From NCBI GenBank assembly GCA_030544215.1, contig JARZZO010000004.1, positions 13,876,501 through 13,940,500 on the forward strand: 64,000 nt of DNA. Reading direction: 5' to 3'. How positions within the stretch are numbered: the stretch's first letter is position 1; every line of letters starts with the position of its first letter. The translations under genes were made by a program, and so were the position numbers. The DNA comes from Zantedeschia hybrid cultivar (lineage: Eukaryota > Streptophyta > Magnoliopsida > Alismatales > Araceae). Shown here one piece after another: positions 33,574 through 47,403 of the stretch. The notes under the pieces are model-generated. The model saw only the letters and a program-made list of their open reading frames with translations. It was not told the origin of the DNA and did not search any database.

Positions 33574-36500
33574 GTAGAGATAGATGGTACCAAAGTGGAT
33601 TTATACATTAAAGATGCTTCTATTGGAGAGTTGAAGTTGCTTGTAAGAATGGTCAATATTTACTTGTTGGGGTCTGAGGAGGACATATAATGAATGGTGG
33701 ATCAGATAACTGATTGATCGAGAGGGAAGCATGAGAACACAACATGGATGAGAAAAATGAGATGGACATCAAGGTCTCTAGGTCCTTGGATAGTCTGAGG
33801 TGTAAAGTGGTTAACGGATTATGTTCGATGATTTTTTTTTTTTTTTTTGGGGGGGGGGGGTGTGCTGTTGGGATCACGGGGAGGGAGAGCTACAAGCTTC
33901 TAGGGTTCCTTTCCCATGTAACTTTGGGCGAGTTTTGGTGGTTTGGAGGTTTATTCTTTGAATCAATGCTAATCAAGTAGTGGGAGGGTAGGATTTATTT
34001 GTACTTTTCTTCTTTTAACTTTATAGTAATAGTGTAGCATCCACTTTTCCCAGAAAAATCAAATAAATGCACTTATTGCATGAACATAACTCAAGATCAA
34101 TGCATTCTAATCTTATAAAGGATATATTACAGTAATTTACAGAGTAAATGTTTATAAAAGTGTATGGAAAGGATTTATGGGTTTATAATGAGGTATATTT
34201 ATCAAATGCCATCTTTAAATAAGTTTATAAAAGGGTATAAGGAGCTTGGAAGTCTCGACCTGGAGTGCAATGTTTTGGCCAAGACAGACTGATACAGGCT
34301 GAGATAGACTAGGATGGATGGGTTGTGGTGGGACACCCATGGGGATAGAGTAAGAAAGTGTCCTATTGCGTTTTTTTTTCACCAGGACAGGACATCTTGG
34401 CCAATTTCAGCTGAGAGAAGAGGGGATTGATGACTATAGTCTGACATTTAGGAAAATTCACTCTAAGGTTTGGCATATGCAATGTCGTCTATGTTCGGCA
34501 CCTCTTAGGAGGTACGATCAAATTCAAATGGAAGGTGGTAAATGCAAAATGCAAAGGCTCATGGTTTCACGGACACAGATTATCTAGGTTTTAACTATGA
34601 ACGTGACAGAATAAAGTGGTGGTGCAGGGCAGCTGACCCTGTGGGAAGGGACTCTACGGTGATGATGTTATTACAGAGAACTGTTGTTATGAAAGCCAAC
34701 TTCTCCCAGAATGCATGTGTTGTTTGGATGTAGGGTTTATACTATAAACAAAGTAACGTTTCGGATGTCAAATTGCATCTTCATCATTATGTCTTTACTC
34801 AAACAACCTTAGACACCTCAAAAGGAAGTATAGACATGGCAATCAATAAATCTGTGGCTATTCGAATATGGATTCAAATAGGATCTGGATATTATCCAGA
34901 TCCATTGACAGCCCTAATACTACATGCCCACATTCTAGACCTCCTTTGGTAATTGGATTGCTTGTCCTGGCGTAAGCAATGTGGGGCTTGCTTATACTAG
35001 AATAAGAGGCCTTTTGCGTTGATATCCAGGATTCCAGATTGGTATTCTACCTGGAAGAAGAAAAATAAATTAGGTAAAATAAGTTTAAAATAAAATACAA
35101 CAAAGAGGTACAATTAACTCCTATTATAGCTAGAGTAATTAAATTGAGCTTCTTCTTGGTTGAGTTGCTGATTCCTGGGTATTCCTGAATGTAAGCAAAC
35201 AAGTTCGGAGAACTCCAATGAGCCATCTTATTCTAGGCTTCTTCAAATATCAAAGAGGGCCTAGATAATTTGTGAAGAGGACTAGGATCCTTGGGTATTG
35301 TCCTGATGATATCTTGGCGAGTAAGGAAGAGTGCTTATCTTGGTTGGCCATCATCAGTTCATCACTTTGGCGTTGGCATCATGTAGATAGACTTGTTACC
35401 TCTTTCACAAATTGGAGGGTAATGGGCCAGGACGATCCTGTGTTTCAATCCTAGTCACATGCCAAACTAAAGTTCTAGCATATTGGGTAGATTGAATAAC
35501 TTAGTACTCATAGTAAGGGCTTATGGGGCATAACATACTCGCCCGTCCTTTCAATACTTAGTCATGATATTTGCCTCGACTAAGATGCAGGATCCGGTTT
35601 CTAAAGAACGTGTCTCGTTTACATTATATGTAGATATGTTTTGCAGAAATAGTTTTTGATGATGCAGATAACAGTTGTCTAGTTAGATTTTTCAATAGTC
35701 AACTTTCAAACTATTTTACCAAATATGCATGTAAATCATCATTTTTCTTTAACCTTGGACAAGCTGATATCAAATCCAAGATCAGATTGGGTTGTGGTCA
35801 ACTCTGTCAGTCCTAACCCTTTGTTTCCCAGTTTTGCTTGAAGGGGTCAGCCATGACTGGTTACTCACTACTATTGGAGGCTGATTCTTGGAATTATAGA
35901 TGCATACATGATTTTGATATTCAACTTGGATGGGCTGGAGTGTCACTGCATAGGAAGAAAATGCCTTGATGTATGAAATCGAATTTTAAGCAATTCTTGT
36001 GCGTGGGTACATATCTTGGATGTCTCAATTGTAGAAGATCAGATTAAATGAGTATGAGATGATGTGCAATATGCCCAAACTGCTTGTTGGTGAGCCCAAA
36101 CATGTGATGGTGGTGTTCCGTGTAGTGAAATATGTACAAGTATTGATCAACTGGCAGTGTTTAACAATTGTCATCTCATGTGTCTGATGTGTACTGGAAT
36201 GATGTTTCCAGGAGATTTTAGTTAATTGGAGTCTTGAATTGAAGTGTTTAGAACGAGTCTTTCCTACTTATAAGATTGGCTTGCAGTCAGCAGTGTTTCC
36301 TACGAGCGGTGTGCTTTGTTAAATTATTTTCTTCTCAAGCGCTCCAGCCACTGGCTCTTCCATTTTTTCTGTGTCAAGTTTTTTTTTTTGGATATACATT
36401 TTTCGTGTGTTTCCGTGATCATGGACTCGTGATGTTGTTCTAAGACCCCCATTTTTTATCTTCTGATTCGTCTCTAAATTAACCCCCTTGATTCTTGTGT

Positions 36501-37158
36501 TACGGTTCAGAAGATGCATGATATCCGAGACCCTTGAAAAGGGAATCCAGATCGTTTTCTGTTCATCTTGCATTATATGGCTGTTCATAACTATGCATTT
36601 AAAATTTTTCCAATTTGTTCAGAACAAAATTCATATGGGATGTATTATCGACATGCAAAGCATACATGCAACATATGAATATATGTCATCTTTTATCAAA
36701 ACCCTACTTTGATTAGGCTGTGTTCTTTTTCAAGAAAAAAAGAGTTTATTTTCATGACTATTCCTACTAAGAGTTTATTTACATGAAAAACTATTATCTT
36801 GATAACTTATCTTGAACAGAGAGAGATTCTCATATTTACCCCGTTCTGGATGTCCGTTAGTTCACTTTAGGTTAAAAAAAAGAAAAGAAAAATGCTTGGG
36901 ATGACCATCACACTACATCACAAAAGCGGGGAATGCGAGCTCAAAAAAAAAAAGACCGTTTAAAAGAGGATGGATAAAAGGATCTTTTGGAACTTATTCT
37001 TCTAGGAACGTGACTTCATTTGCGATATTTGAAACTTTTATATTTCATGCAGAGTTTTATTATTACTATTCTTACAGGATATACCCTACTTTTTAATCAT
37101 TTTTTGCTATAATCATTGAGAACTAGTTAATCACTGAAGGAAAGAATTAATTTAAGGG
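33574..37158. other. Intergenic, no recognised gene
   Basis: No conserved frame was recognised. A T-run followed by 12 G lies at 33,829-33,860. A GGACA-rich patch near 34,260-34,400 resembles the right part of the 33,100 element, suggesting a further degraded copy. The remainder looks like unique AT-rich DNA. Confidence 0.4.
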
Positions 37159-37616
37159 GTTTTTGCAAATAACTCTTTAAAAAATCTCATATTTGTAGAT
37201 AACTTTTTGCATAATTCGTATTTACATATAATCCTCTTAACTATAGTGATGTTTACATATCTATGTGATTTGTCTTAAATTTCATTGAGCTAAAATATTT
37301 TTACTTTATATAAAAATAAAAATAAAATTTTTGATGCTAAATATATACAACAATTTTATGGGTGGTTGTTTATTGATTTTTCTTATAAGGTGTTTGTATC
37401 TTAACTAAGCATATTATTCGTACTTTCAATTAATGGCTTTCACATATTTTACATGAGATAACGATATTTTAATTTAGGTGAAATTCAAAGTAAACGCACA
37501 TACTTAAAGGAGTTGTACGCAAATATCACCATAGTTAAGGGGGGTTAGATGTAAATGTAAATTATGTAGGAGGTTATGTACAAATATGAGGTCTTCAAGG
37601 GATTATTTGCAAAATC
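37159..37616. mobile_element. MITE-like inverted repeat
   Basis: The left arm (GTTTTTGCAAATAACTC, then CATATTTGTAGATAAC, then CTTAACTATAGTGAT) returns inverted at 37,478-37,616, each arm being about 140 bases. The centre is AT-rich. A one-armed copy in direct orientation lies at 38,058-38,262. Borders are approximate and no target duplication is certain. Confidence 0.6.
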
Positions 37617-38057
37617 TCAAAATTTAACTTTAACAGAGAGTCGCTTTATCAAGTGCTCAGATGACCGTCAAAGAATGTGGTAAAAAAGGTGAAATAATGA
37701 CAGTCCTCGTATATTTAAGGACGTACATGATTGGCAAGGGAACAAAATAATGACTCTGTTAGGTAGGCTTCTCCTGCAATAAACTCTTAAACATGACATT
37801 CATATAAAAATGTAAGTAGTCTTACACTTCATCCGCTTTGTCCTTTCATGTTGACATTTGATTAGCAAGGGAACAAAAGAATCCCACCAGAGGGACCTGA
37901 GGCCTAAACAGCGTATAACTCTCCTCGTCGAACAAAATATTTGCTCTTTAAAGGTTAAAAAAGCTTTTTGAGATTTTTGCAACACACCTCTTAAAGAGTC
38001 TCGCATATGCCAAAATTATGAGTATTAGTATCTACATGTAAAAAACTTACTAAATTT

Positions 38058-38262
38058 TCTTTTAAGTTTTTGCAAATAACCTCCTAAAGAATGTCATATT
38101 CGTAAATAACCCCTTATATAATTATATTTGCATATAACTTCTTAAATATGATATTATTTGCATATAACCCCCTCGATTGTGTAGACTTACTTTGAATTTC
38201 ACTTAAATTAAAATGTTCTTATCTATATAGAATATGTGAAAATTATTAAATAAAAATACTAA
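38058..38262 (+). repeat. Single-arm copy of the 37,159-37,616 repeat
   Basis: It starts TTTTTGCAAATAACCTCC and contains CATATTCGTAAATAACC and CTTTGAATTTCACTTAAATT, matching the left arm of the inverted repeat about 900 bases upstream. It ends about 500 bases 3' of the ClpD stop codon. Confidence 0.6.
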
Positions 38263-38760
38263 TAATATCTTCAATTAAAATACATACATCTCACGAAAAA
38301 AATCACATAAACATCTATTCATAAGTTTATTGCATATAATTAACATCAAACAAAATATTTTCATATTTGAGATTTTTTGAAAAAGTTCTTTGCAAAAAGC
38401 CCAACCCTGTTTTTTTTTGCTGGCCCATTTATTTGCATTTCCAAGAAAACGATACAGCAATTCACTGTCCATGTGTGAACCCAAAAGCAGAACAGACCAA
38501 CACCGGTGCTTTTCACTCGTTGTAGAGAAGCGTGGTTCGAAGCTCTCCTGTGAAGTATACGTACATGTAAAGTTGTGTTTCCTTTTGAAGTATACATGCA
38601 TACATACATATCATGTTACAAATGCTCTGGTTTGAAGTATACATACATATTATGTTACCAACGTCTATACACACCAAAAACCAAGAATAAAGGAAAAGAA
38701 GAGAACCCTTCTGGTTTTGGGTGAAAGAATTAGCTTGTGTATGTAGGAATGTACAGTATG

Positions 38761-41700
38761 TCACAGCATGGATGCTGCATCTGATAGCTGGATGTTGTGA
38801 TCGTTCAGATGGCTGGCAAATGGTTTACCTGAGGAATCCACATCAAGCACAACTGTGTCACCAGCTTGGTAATCTCCGGCCAGCAGTGCCTCGCTCACGA
38901 CATCTTCGATCAGATTGGTCACGGCTCTCCTCAGCGGCCGAGCGCCATAGCTCCGGTCGTATCCCTGCTCGCAAACGAGGTCCATGGCTGCCTCAGACAC
39001 CTCCAGGCCGATCCCCAGAGCTGACAGTCTGCTCCTCACTTCTCCCAGCATTATGTTCAGGATCTCCAGCATCTGGAACCAGTGTGAGGCCCAAAGTAGA
39101 TGATGAGACGATGTGCTTGGCCCCGAAACTGATGAGAAGATGATGCAAAATTTCGACCACAACTGGGCGAACACTTTGCTCGCCACTCTTTAAAGAACAT
39201 ATTATTACATGCCCTTTAAAGTTCTCATTGTATAGCATATTACATGACTTCCAGTAAATTCATATACATACAATCTAAAATAAACTGAATGAAGCAGCTT
39301 TTATTTTGGAAGAGGTGGATTATGCAATTTGAAACTAGCATAACGCCTTATATATGTATATATACATACAGAGACAAAACTGTTGTTATTCAAGAATCTA
39401 ATATAAGGGGCAAACCTGTGTTTTCTCGAGCGGACGGAATACGACAACCTCATCTATTCTGTTAAGCAACTCTGGCCGGAAATATGCCTTCAACTCCTCC
39501 ATCACCAGTGCTTTCATTCCGGCATAGGAACTCAAATCACTATCATCTGACAACATGAAGCCAAATCTTTGTCTGCCCTTAGAAATGGCAATGGAACCTA
39601 CATTGGATGTCATGACGATCAATGTGTTTTTAAATGACACCCTCCGTCCCTGCAAGACACAGAATTTGCGAGACAATGATGGTAGGTAAATAATGGCTAG
39701 CCTGAACAACAGAGATATGAAGCAAAAGTGTGGAGAATGCTGGGGCATAGTTTTCTTAAAACCTCAAAAAGGGAAAAAAAAAACATGGAATGAGTTCAAT
39801 TTTGATAACAGACTGTAAGGATGTGAAGTAGTTACTCAACTTTCAACAAGTTCATTTTACATTTCAGTATAAACAAATAAATGATAAACTCCAGGAGAGA
39901 ACTAGGGGCGCTGCTGTTATACATTCTTTAAGAAAGAACTAAATTGGCATGGAAGGAGATGTGACACACACCTGGGCGTCAGTGAGGTGACCATCTTCAA
40001 AAACCTGGAGGAGGATGTTAAAAATATTGGGGTGAGCTTTCTCTATTTCATCAAGCAATACCACAGTGAATGGTCTTCTCCTAACTGCCTCTGTCAAAGT
40101 ACCACCTTCACCATAGCCTACATAGCCAGGAGGAGACCCTATCAACTTACTCACAGTATGCTGCTCCATATATTCGCTCATATCCAATCTTAGCATAGCA
40201 GCTTCCTGCATTGTTGACACAAAGGAAGCAGGTGTCAGTTGCTTACACAGATTACAAGAAACAATAACAAGAATGAAAGAAGCAGCCAGAAAATAAAGAA
40301 CCTGTGCTAGTTTAAATACTATCAACATAAGACAAGTACTCATTCTGCCAGTCCTACAGTTTACATCAAATAATATGCGGTAACAAGAGAAAACAGAAGA
40401 CTGACTGGAAAAGCACAAAGTGGAACTACTATGAGGTAGCATGAGCAGATTTGAGTATGCATCGATGTGCCAAATGCTCTTTTCAAGTAAGGAAAAGGCT
40501 AGGGGAAAAAAAGCACGGCATCTAGTTTATCTTCCAAGTGAAATAATGAAATGATTTCATTATGCATCTTTAATTCAAGAAAGCTTCCAAAACAACAGTG
40601 CAGTTGTACGATCTGAATTCTATTTGCTCGTTATAGCACCCAAAAAAATAGCACCTCTAGAAGTCCTTTTAGTTATGTACCAAACAAACTGTTGTATAAA
40701 GGGATCATCAGCCACTCAGTTATTCATTCCAGTAAAACCGGATACGAGGATGCTAGTCCTAGGGCTCTTGAAATCCCAGCATTAAGCATATCACATACAG
40801 TTAGGCAAAGCAACACATGCAGAACTATATAAACATGGAACATGGAGGAAGGTGAATACCGATCCAAAGTAGGATGCCGCTAAAGCTTTTGTGAGTTCAG
40901 TTTTACCAACTCCAGTCGGACCACAGAACAACATCGCAGCAATTGGCCTGTCAGGATCCTTCATACCAACACGTGATCTTTTCACTGCTCGAGATATGGC
41001 ACTAACAGCATCATCTTGGCCAATTACTCGCTTCCTAAGTTGCTCATCCAGACCAATTAAGACTTTTCTTTCATCTGCAGTGAGCTGCTGAACTGGGATG
41101 CCCGACCATAATGAAGCAACTGTGGCAATTTCCTCAGGTCCCACCGCGACAAATCTGGATGGATCAATATTTCAATTAAGAATGGTAAAAACCAACGGAG
41201 GATGTTTAAGGAGGAATTCAAATTTCTGAAAGCTAAGCATCATACTCGTCATCTCCTAAGTCTGAGGGGAGAGAAGGTTCTGAGACAAGTTTAACATCCC
41301 CATCTATAGAAACTGCATCAAGCTCTTCACTGCTCTCATCTGCAGAGTATTTCTTTTTGTTGGCCAGAACCTGTACATATAACAGGAACTAGAATCTCTC
41401 AGTACTTCTTTAAACTATTCCAAAATTAATTATTACTCAGAGGAAAACAAAATCATTACCACTTCATGCATTGCCTGAACAGCTCTTATTTCTTGCCAGT
41501 ATTCCTCTGGTGACTTGGAGAGTACAGAGGTTTTCTGTTCTTTCTTCCTCTTGTATGCATTCATACGGGCCCGACTACCAGCTTCATCAATTAGATCAAT
41601 GGCCTTGTCAGGAAGATGTCTATCAGGAATATATCTTGCCGAAAGATAGACTGCAGCATTTATGGCTTCTAAGGTGAATCTGCATCTATGATAAGCTTCA

Positions 41701-44700
41701 TACTTCTCGCGTAATCCAAGTAATATCCTCACAGCATCCTCCTAAAATATTGTACAGAGAGATTAAGCACTAAAGATGACTGCTGCTAATGAAAAAGGGA
41801 AGTAAAGGGTCAGAGTGCAAATTACCTGTGTAGGTTCATTTATCATGACTGGCTGAAATCGACGAGCCAAAGCTTTATCCTTTTCAAAATGTGATCTATG
41901 TTCATCTACAGTTGTTGATGCAATGCACTGGCAACAATTTCATTGTTAATGCCTCCAGTAATATAATGCAAAGCACACACGTTAAGAACTCAAAGATAAG
42001 CAAAAGAGAGAGCATAGAAGAGATGCCAGGCATGTCCACAGCACCATGAGCACGACATTTATGCTTCTTAAAACAAATTATTTGCTTTCTGTATCAGTAT
42101 TATCATCTGATCATAGGCTTGATGGCATGTGATGAAGTCTTATAGGCAGTTGGCTGTTGGTTTATATTAAATGATATTAGATACAGACCGTCAGTGATTA
42201 GACAAAATATGTGCCCACCTATCATATACTAAAAGAATTGTCAAAAACAAGTTGAATTGTCATCAAACCTTTGGAGTTAATGCCAGCACAAACACCGCAA
42301 AAGCACAAGCATCAGTTGTAAAGCATCCCGATGCTACTAGCTTCATAGGAAGAGATCTTTGAGTTAAGCACCTTGGCAGACGTTTATTTATTTTTTCCAA
42401 GCAGGTTAACATGAGGTTCTTAAACAGAAACAAAGTGGCATTCCCTTTGCCTAAAGGGGTAAGGTTTACATTTCCTAGGTGCCCGACTCCCCAACTCTGT
42501 ACACTTCTTTATATTAAAATTTCCAGCATAGAGCATACAAAATTTATTTTCCTCAGCATTGTCTGCCACAAGAATATCCTCTGCATCACACTATCACTTT
42601 GTACATAATTGTCTCCAGAATATATGGAATAGTAAGAAGAGACCTAGTGAGAACAAGCCTAAACATGTCCACTCTCCATCAATAGGAGAGCACCTGACAC
42701 TCCCATCAGGCTGACTTTCTCCCAAAGTTAGCTATCAATAACTCCCACCACATGCACAAAAGGTCACTACCTGAGACAGAAAGTCCCAAACATGTCAGCA
42801 GAGAGGAGGCACATTTCCGCAAATGCTTACTCACTAGTACATCTTCCTCCTTGCTTCAATTTGTCAAGCTTGGTGCTTTCCTGTCCCAAGAAGAGTAAGA
42901 TCCCTAATAGACTTCGTGTGAAAAGAATGGTGTCATGGACTTGCTACAAACATGTAATCTTAGTTTTGGAGGAGAAAATCCTAAGCTCATTTTCATTAGA
43001 ACCTGCAGCAGTGGTTCTCTTCCATCTGCAATCCAAAAATCAGGCTGAGAAGATGCACTTCTTGATGTAGGCTACCACCTTTTTGTTTCAACCCATTACT
43101 GTCCCATCACAAAGGTGCCGGCTAGTTTATTTTATTGTACTACCTATATTTTTGGTGATGGATAAACTCATCATCCATAAAAATCTTCTGTGTGACTGTG
43201 TCACGCTTCACTTTAATGAAAGCACTTCACTTCGAAGTCACAAGCTTATCTACAGCAGTTACTAGTTGTGAAACAAATATCTTTGCAATGATAAAAATTA
43301 ACATACATGTCATGGAGAAAACTGAAAGGCTGGTAATGTTGGATGCTTTCTGCTCTCAACTTTTATAAAAAGAAATAGGTATGTAATGTTGTTCCCCACA
43401 AAATATGCCTCACCCTGTTCTTTCATCATGTTCAATTTATCACATCCAAAAATGACAGTGTAAAACAAGTGTAGATCACCTAGAACTAGGGTCTCTCTGC
43501 ATCTCTAACTTGGAATAGGATGCTAGACCTCGTTTGAGAAGAGAATAGTGAAGGCTGATGGTCTCTCCATCGATAAGAGTAGAGAGGAGGCCTTCCATTA
43601 TGAATGATCAATAATGGCCCAGTCTTGGAAAAAAAGAACGGTAATGACAAATATATTCCGACAGACAGAAAAGAAAAGAAACTATCCTCGTCAGGTGTTA
43701 AAAATTCTAAATCAAATAAAAAATAATAAATTTTAAAAAACCGCCATGGATGGGTGAGTTATATGCAATCACATATTACTACTCAGATGTTTGGACAGGA
43801 AAAATGATAGTGGCTTATATGAATTACACAATTCATCAAAGACAATATACCAGTAGAACATTTTTCACCACACTATGATAACAAGTAGATGAATGCTCAC
43901 CTGCAATTCGCCTCTGCCAAGGGCAGGTTTCAGTAGATTAGCAATGTCAAGGCCTGATCTCTTGTTTCCTCTGCCGACCGTGCCAGAACCTATAAGTGTG
44001 TGCACCTCATCAATGAAGAGAATGACATCACCTGCATTTGGTATTATAAATCAGAAGATGAAGGGAAGATAGACAATATCTAATCAATATCTGAATAATT
44101 GTACCTACCTGCTTTCTTCACTTCACTGATCAAGCCTGTAACTCGTGCTTCTAGCTCTCCTCTCTCTTTTGCACCAGCCATGAGAAGCCCTATATCCAAA
44201 GACATTATGCGCTTTCCCTGCATGTAAATGATAACGGTTGATGATCGATCCATAGGAAAAAGGACATAAGAACAATGAGAAAGATTGTCCCACACAAATT
44301 TATGTACATAAAAGTGTTAGCACGTCCCTCTGCCTATGTGTGACACACAGACACTTGAAGGTATTTATCACTAGCAAAGGAAGCAGCCTACCACAAGAAA
44401 GACAGGAACGTTGCCATCGGCAATGTGAATGGCCAATCCCTCGGCAATTGCCGTTTTACCGACTCCTGGTTCACCCAAAAGAATTGGATTGTTCTTCGTT
44501 CTTCGGCAAAGGATCTGTACAATTCTCTGAACCTCGATATCTCGGCCAATAATGGGATCAATAAGTTCTTCAGTGGCCCGGGCAGTAAGATCCACACAGA
44601 ACTGGGCTAGTACACTTTTCCCTGGGAGATGAAGAAACAGGACAGGCTGTAAAATGAAATTTTCAAGCTCATTTAAGAAAAAACTTTTCAAGCAGATTTC

Positions 44701-46170
44701 CAAAATGACTTACCACCAATGATATAAAACAATGTAAATAAAGATTACCAGCAACACACTAACATTGATAAAAAAAAAAGCAACACACTAACCTTTTGTC
44801 TTGTCTGATGTCCTTGCAATAGTGGATTTTCCAGTGGGTGATTTTTCTCGCAACTTGTGGGGTGGTGCTGATGGTTCCCTACCATCCTTCGCAAGCTCCC
44901 CTTGAAGTCTGGAGAGTGCCACGGATGCCATGTGATTGAGGTCTGCTGCCAGACTGCATTTAACATACACACATTAATAGATGGATCCTTTCACAGATTG
45001 GCTAGAGCTTTACAACATTTCATCCTTTTGAAGAACACATTTTAGGTAAATGGCTGTGTGGACGCCAAAAAAAATCCCCTGATTCCTTGGATTTATCTAG
45101 GATACTAAAAATCTCCGGATTCCTTTTATTTGGATTTACATGAAATACTGAAAATCTGATAAATCAGGATGATACATTCCTTGATTTTGTCTTCCACGAA
45201 AATCGGCCGTAAACCAAATTTGCGCATTTTGTTTCCATTATTTTGGGAATTAGTGATTCCAAATTCCAAACAAAGATTTCAACATTTTACGTCAAACCAA
45301 ATAAAAGGCTTTTAATCTGTCTATTGTTGGGGTGGCTCATCCCAAATGAACATTCTTAACATGTTGTAATCTAATCTAATCCAATCAAAAGCATTCATTC
45401 TTTAAATGTTGTAATCTAATCAACAAATAAATCAGAGCAGATGCATCCAAATCCGACACCTGGAATCAACGGTTATACCTGTTGAGCACCTGGCCGGCAC
45501 TGCCGTCGTCGACGGTGAGCAGCCCGATGGCGATGTGCTCGGGGGCGACGAAATTGCACCGCATGCTCCTCGAGTACTCCACCGCCGCGTCGAACACCCG
45601 CTTCGCGCTCACCGAGAAAGGCACGTCCGTGGCCTGCGCCGCCCCCGCCGGAGCCGGCATGCCGGCGGGGCCTCCGCCCCAGATGCCCCTGACGGCCTCG
45701 CGGGCGCGGTCGATGGTGATGCCGGAGCTCAGGAAGCCGTCGGCGGAGCGGTCCTCGGCGATTAGCCCCAAGAGGAGGTGCTGGGTGAACACCATGTCCC
45801 CGCCCAGCGCCCGCGCCTCCTTCTGCGAAAAGATCACGGCTTTGATCGCCCTCTCCGTGAACCGCTCGAACACGGCCGAGATGGTGGCCGCCCGCCGCCC
45901 CCTCCGCACCCACCGCGCAGCTCTCTCTCTGTGCGGAGGAATCGGACGCGGGCAGAGGGAGGAGGAGGACGACAGCGGGAGAGAAGGGCGCAGTGGGTAG
46001 GCCGGGAGGACCCTGGTGCGGCCATGGCAGTCGAGGGCCGTCCTGAACCGTGCGGACGCGGCGACAGGGATGCCCCGGAGGAGCGAAGAAGGAGTTGGGC
46101 GTGGCCGGCGTGAGAAGCCCGCGGCGGGGGAAGAAGAGGAGCAGCAGGGAGAGGAGCAGAGCACCTCCAT
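38761..46170 (-). CDS. CLPD: ClpD/ERD1, chloroplast Clp AAA+ chaperone, 12 exons
   Basis: Exons on the minus strand: 46,170-45,479; 44,953-44,793; 44,621-44,392; 44,217-44,109; 44,031-43,901; 41,927-41,826; 41,741-41,460; 41,370-41,246; 41,154-40,860; 40,205-39,972; 39,649-39,416; 39,072-38,761. All introns are GT-AG and phases agree, giving 968 residues, close to the family's usual 940-950. Residues 1-94 form a Ser/Arg-rich transit peptide. Clp N-repeats follow (FERFTERAIKAVIFSQKEAR at 101-120). AAA module 1 has GEPGVGKT (334-341) and ILFIDE (401-406). Module 2 has GPTGVGKT (689-696), GSPPGYVGYGEGG and LLDE (759-762). ClpD is a stroma-located Hsp100 unfoldase thought to feed ClpP protease and is induced by drought and senescence. 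The start sits in a strong context (GCCATGG). No inactivating change was seen. Confidence 0.95.
41928..43900 (-). other. Large fifth intron of ClpD (2.0 kb)
   Basis: The donor CAG/GTGAGC is at 43,901/43,900 and the acceptor TTGCCAG is at 41,928. No transposon border or gene was recognised inside. Confidence 0.8.
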
Positions 46171-46322
46171 GGCTTGGCACTTGCAGGCCGGCCCACCAAA
46201 ACAGCGGGAACAGAAGAGAGGAGAAGAGAAGAGAAAGATTGGGGGCAGTGCTTCCTCTTCCTGGCACCCTTTTGCTTCTTCTCCTGCTGCCTCCTGCCTC
46301 CTCGTGGTGCGCTGTTTGTTTG

Positions 46323-46329
46323 TTTTATA
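46323..46329 (-). promoter_or_regulatory. Probable TATA box of ClpD
   Basis: TATAAAA on the minus strand lies 153 bases before the ClpD ATG. A start site about 30 bases downstream would leave a 5' UTR of roughly 120 bases. The region between is CT/GA-rich, as is common for plant leaders. Confidence 0.55.
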
Positions 46330-46521
46330 AGAAATTATAGTATTGCGACATCACCATCGCCTCCCACCTTCCCCCTCTTCTTCTTCTTCTACTACTACTT
46401 GTCTCCTCCTCCTCTTCCTCCCTAGGTCCTATTATTTCCATTTGACTTGCCCGCGGGCGAAATGGAAGGAAAAATGGGAGACGAACACGGAGGAAAGCGC
46501 AGATTTTGGACGGAACATATG

Positions 46522-46544
46522 GAGAGAGAGAGAGAGAGAGAGAG
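46522..46544 (+). repeat. (GA) microsatellite in the ClpD promoter
   Basis: About 11 GA units lie between the TATA box and the G-box. GA/CT tracts are frequent in plant core promoters and can bind GAGA-type factors; that role is speculative here. Confidence 0.8.
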
Positions 46545-46607
46545 GAATCCGAGCACCAGCCAGGGGAGGGGAGCGGAGGAGGACGAAGCGAACACGTTTG
46601 GCATATG

Positions 46608-46617
46608 GCCACGTGTC
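46608..46617 (-). promoter_or_regulatory. G-box/ABRE-like element upstream of ClpD
   Basis: The minus strand reads GACACGTGGC, which contains the CACGTG G-box and the ACGTGGC core of abscisic-acid response elements. It lies about 440 bases upstream of the ClpD start codon. Arabidopsis ERD1 is stress- and senescence-induced, so a functional site would be consistent, but this is inference from one motif. Confidence 0.5.
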
Positions 46618-47403
46618 AGGAAGGGGACGTCGGGCCCACATTCCTGTTCTAGAGATCGATCTGGGCCGGACAACTCACTATGGTCGGCTCCCCCTTCCCT
46701 TCTTTTATGTCCTAAGTGGAGAGAGATGGATATTTCCCTTTCTTGGATGGAAGCTATGAACTCTTTTTTATTTTTTATTTTCTTTTTCGTTCAATTTTCG
46801 CCCTGTTTTTTGTGGTGGGTTTTTTGGGCTGCGGCCGGCGTGGGGGCCTCTGGGTCAAAAGTCAAACTCCAGGTGCGGAAACTCGGCATATTACGACACC
46901 GTAGATGTGGGCGGCTGGCTCTCTTCGACGGCCAGGATTCACCCATTTGGTCCGCCGTCGGCAAATAGGCAATAGTAATTAATAGTGGTAATTCGTGCAA
47001 TTTGGGCCGGCAAATTGTTAAGCCCCGTGTTTTGGGAACTAGAACTTTGCGTCGTTATCACTCACTTTGACCTGATCTGGTACAGAATTTAAAGCATCAG
47101 TTAAGACATTAGTGTAGATTATTGGTTAATTAATCACACTATACTTGTGTATCTCATTTATCCTGAAAGTTCCAATTTCTTCAATCTTTTTTCTGTATTA
47201 TCTGGGTCGAGTGAAGCCGACTCCGTCAGCGCCTATCCGTCAGCAGAGAAGAACATTATTCATGTAGTCCAGCTGACTAGCTAGTATGCATATCTAGTCT
47301 CCTAATAATTAATTAATTATATGTTCTCATTAGTCGTCGTAAACATGGATAATTGCTAATCATTAGTACCCCCTTCTTCTGACCAACCTAGTGGCCTATT
47401 GCT

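Noticed and set aside
33744..33980. 78-codon open frame with a T/G homopolymer inside
   Set aside because: Homopolymer-derived Phe/Gly run and no domain; not supported as a gene.
34930..35215. Possible Tourist-like element (CCTCCTTTGG... and ...CAAACAAGTTCGG)
   Set aside because: End match is poor and there is no TTA/TAA duplication.
45473..46267. 264-codon open frame on the minus strand overlapping ClpD exon 1, and several plus-strand frames there
   Set aside because: They are out-of-frame shadows of the GC-rich ClpD first exon; only the 46,170 frame carries the Clp domain and joins exon 2 in phase.
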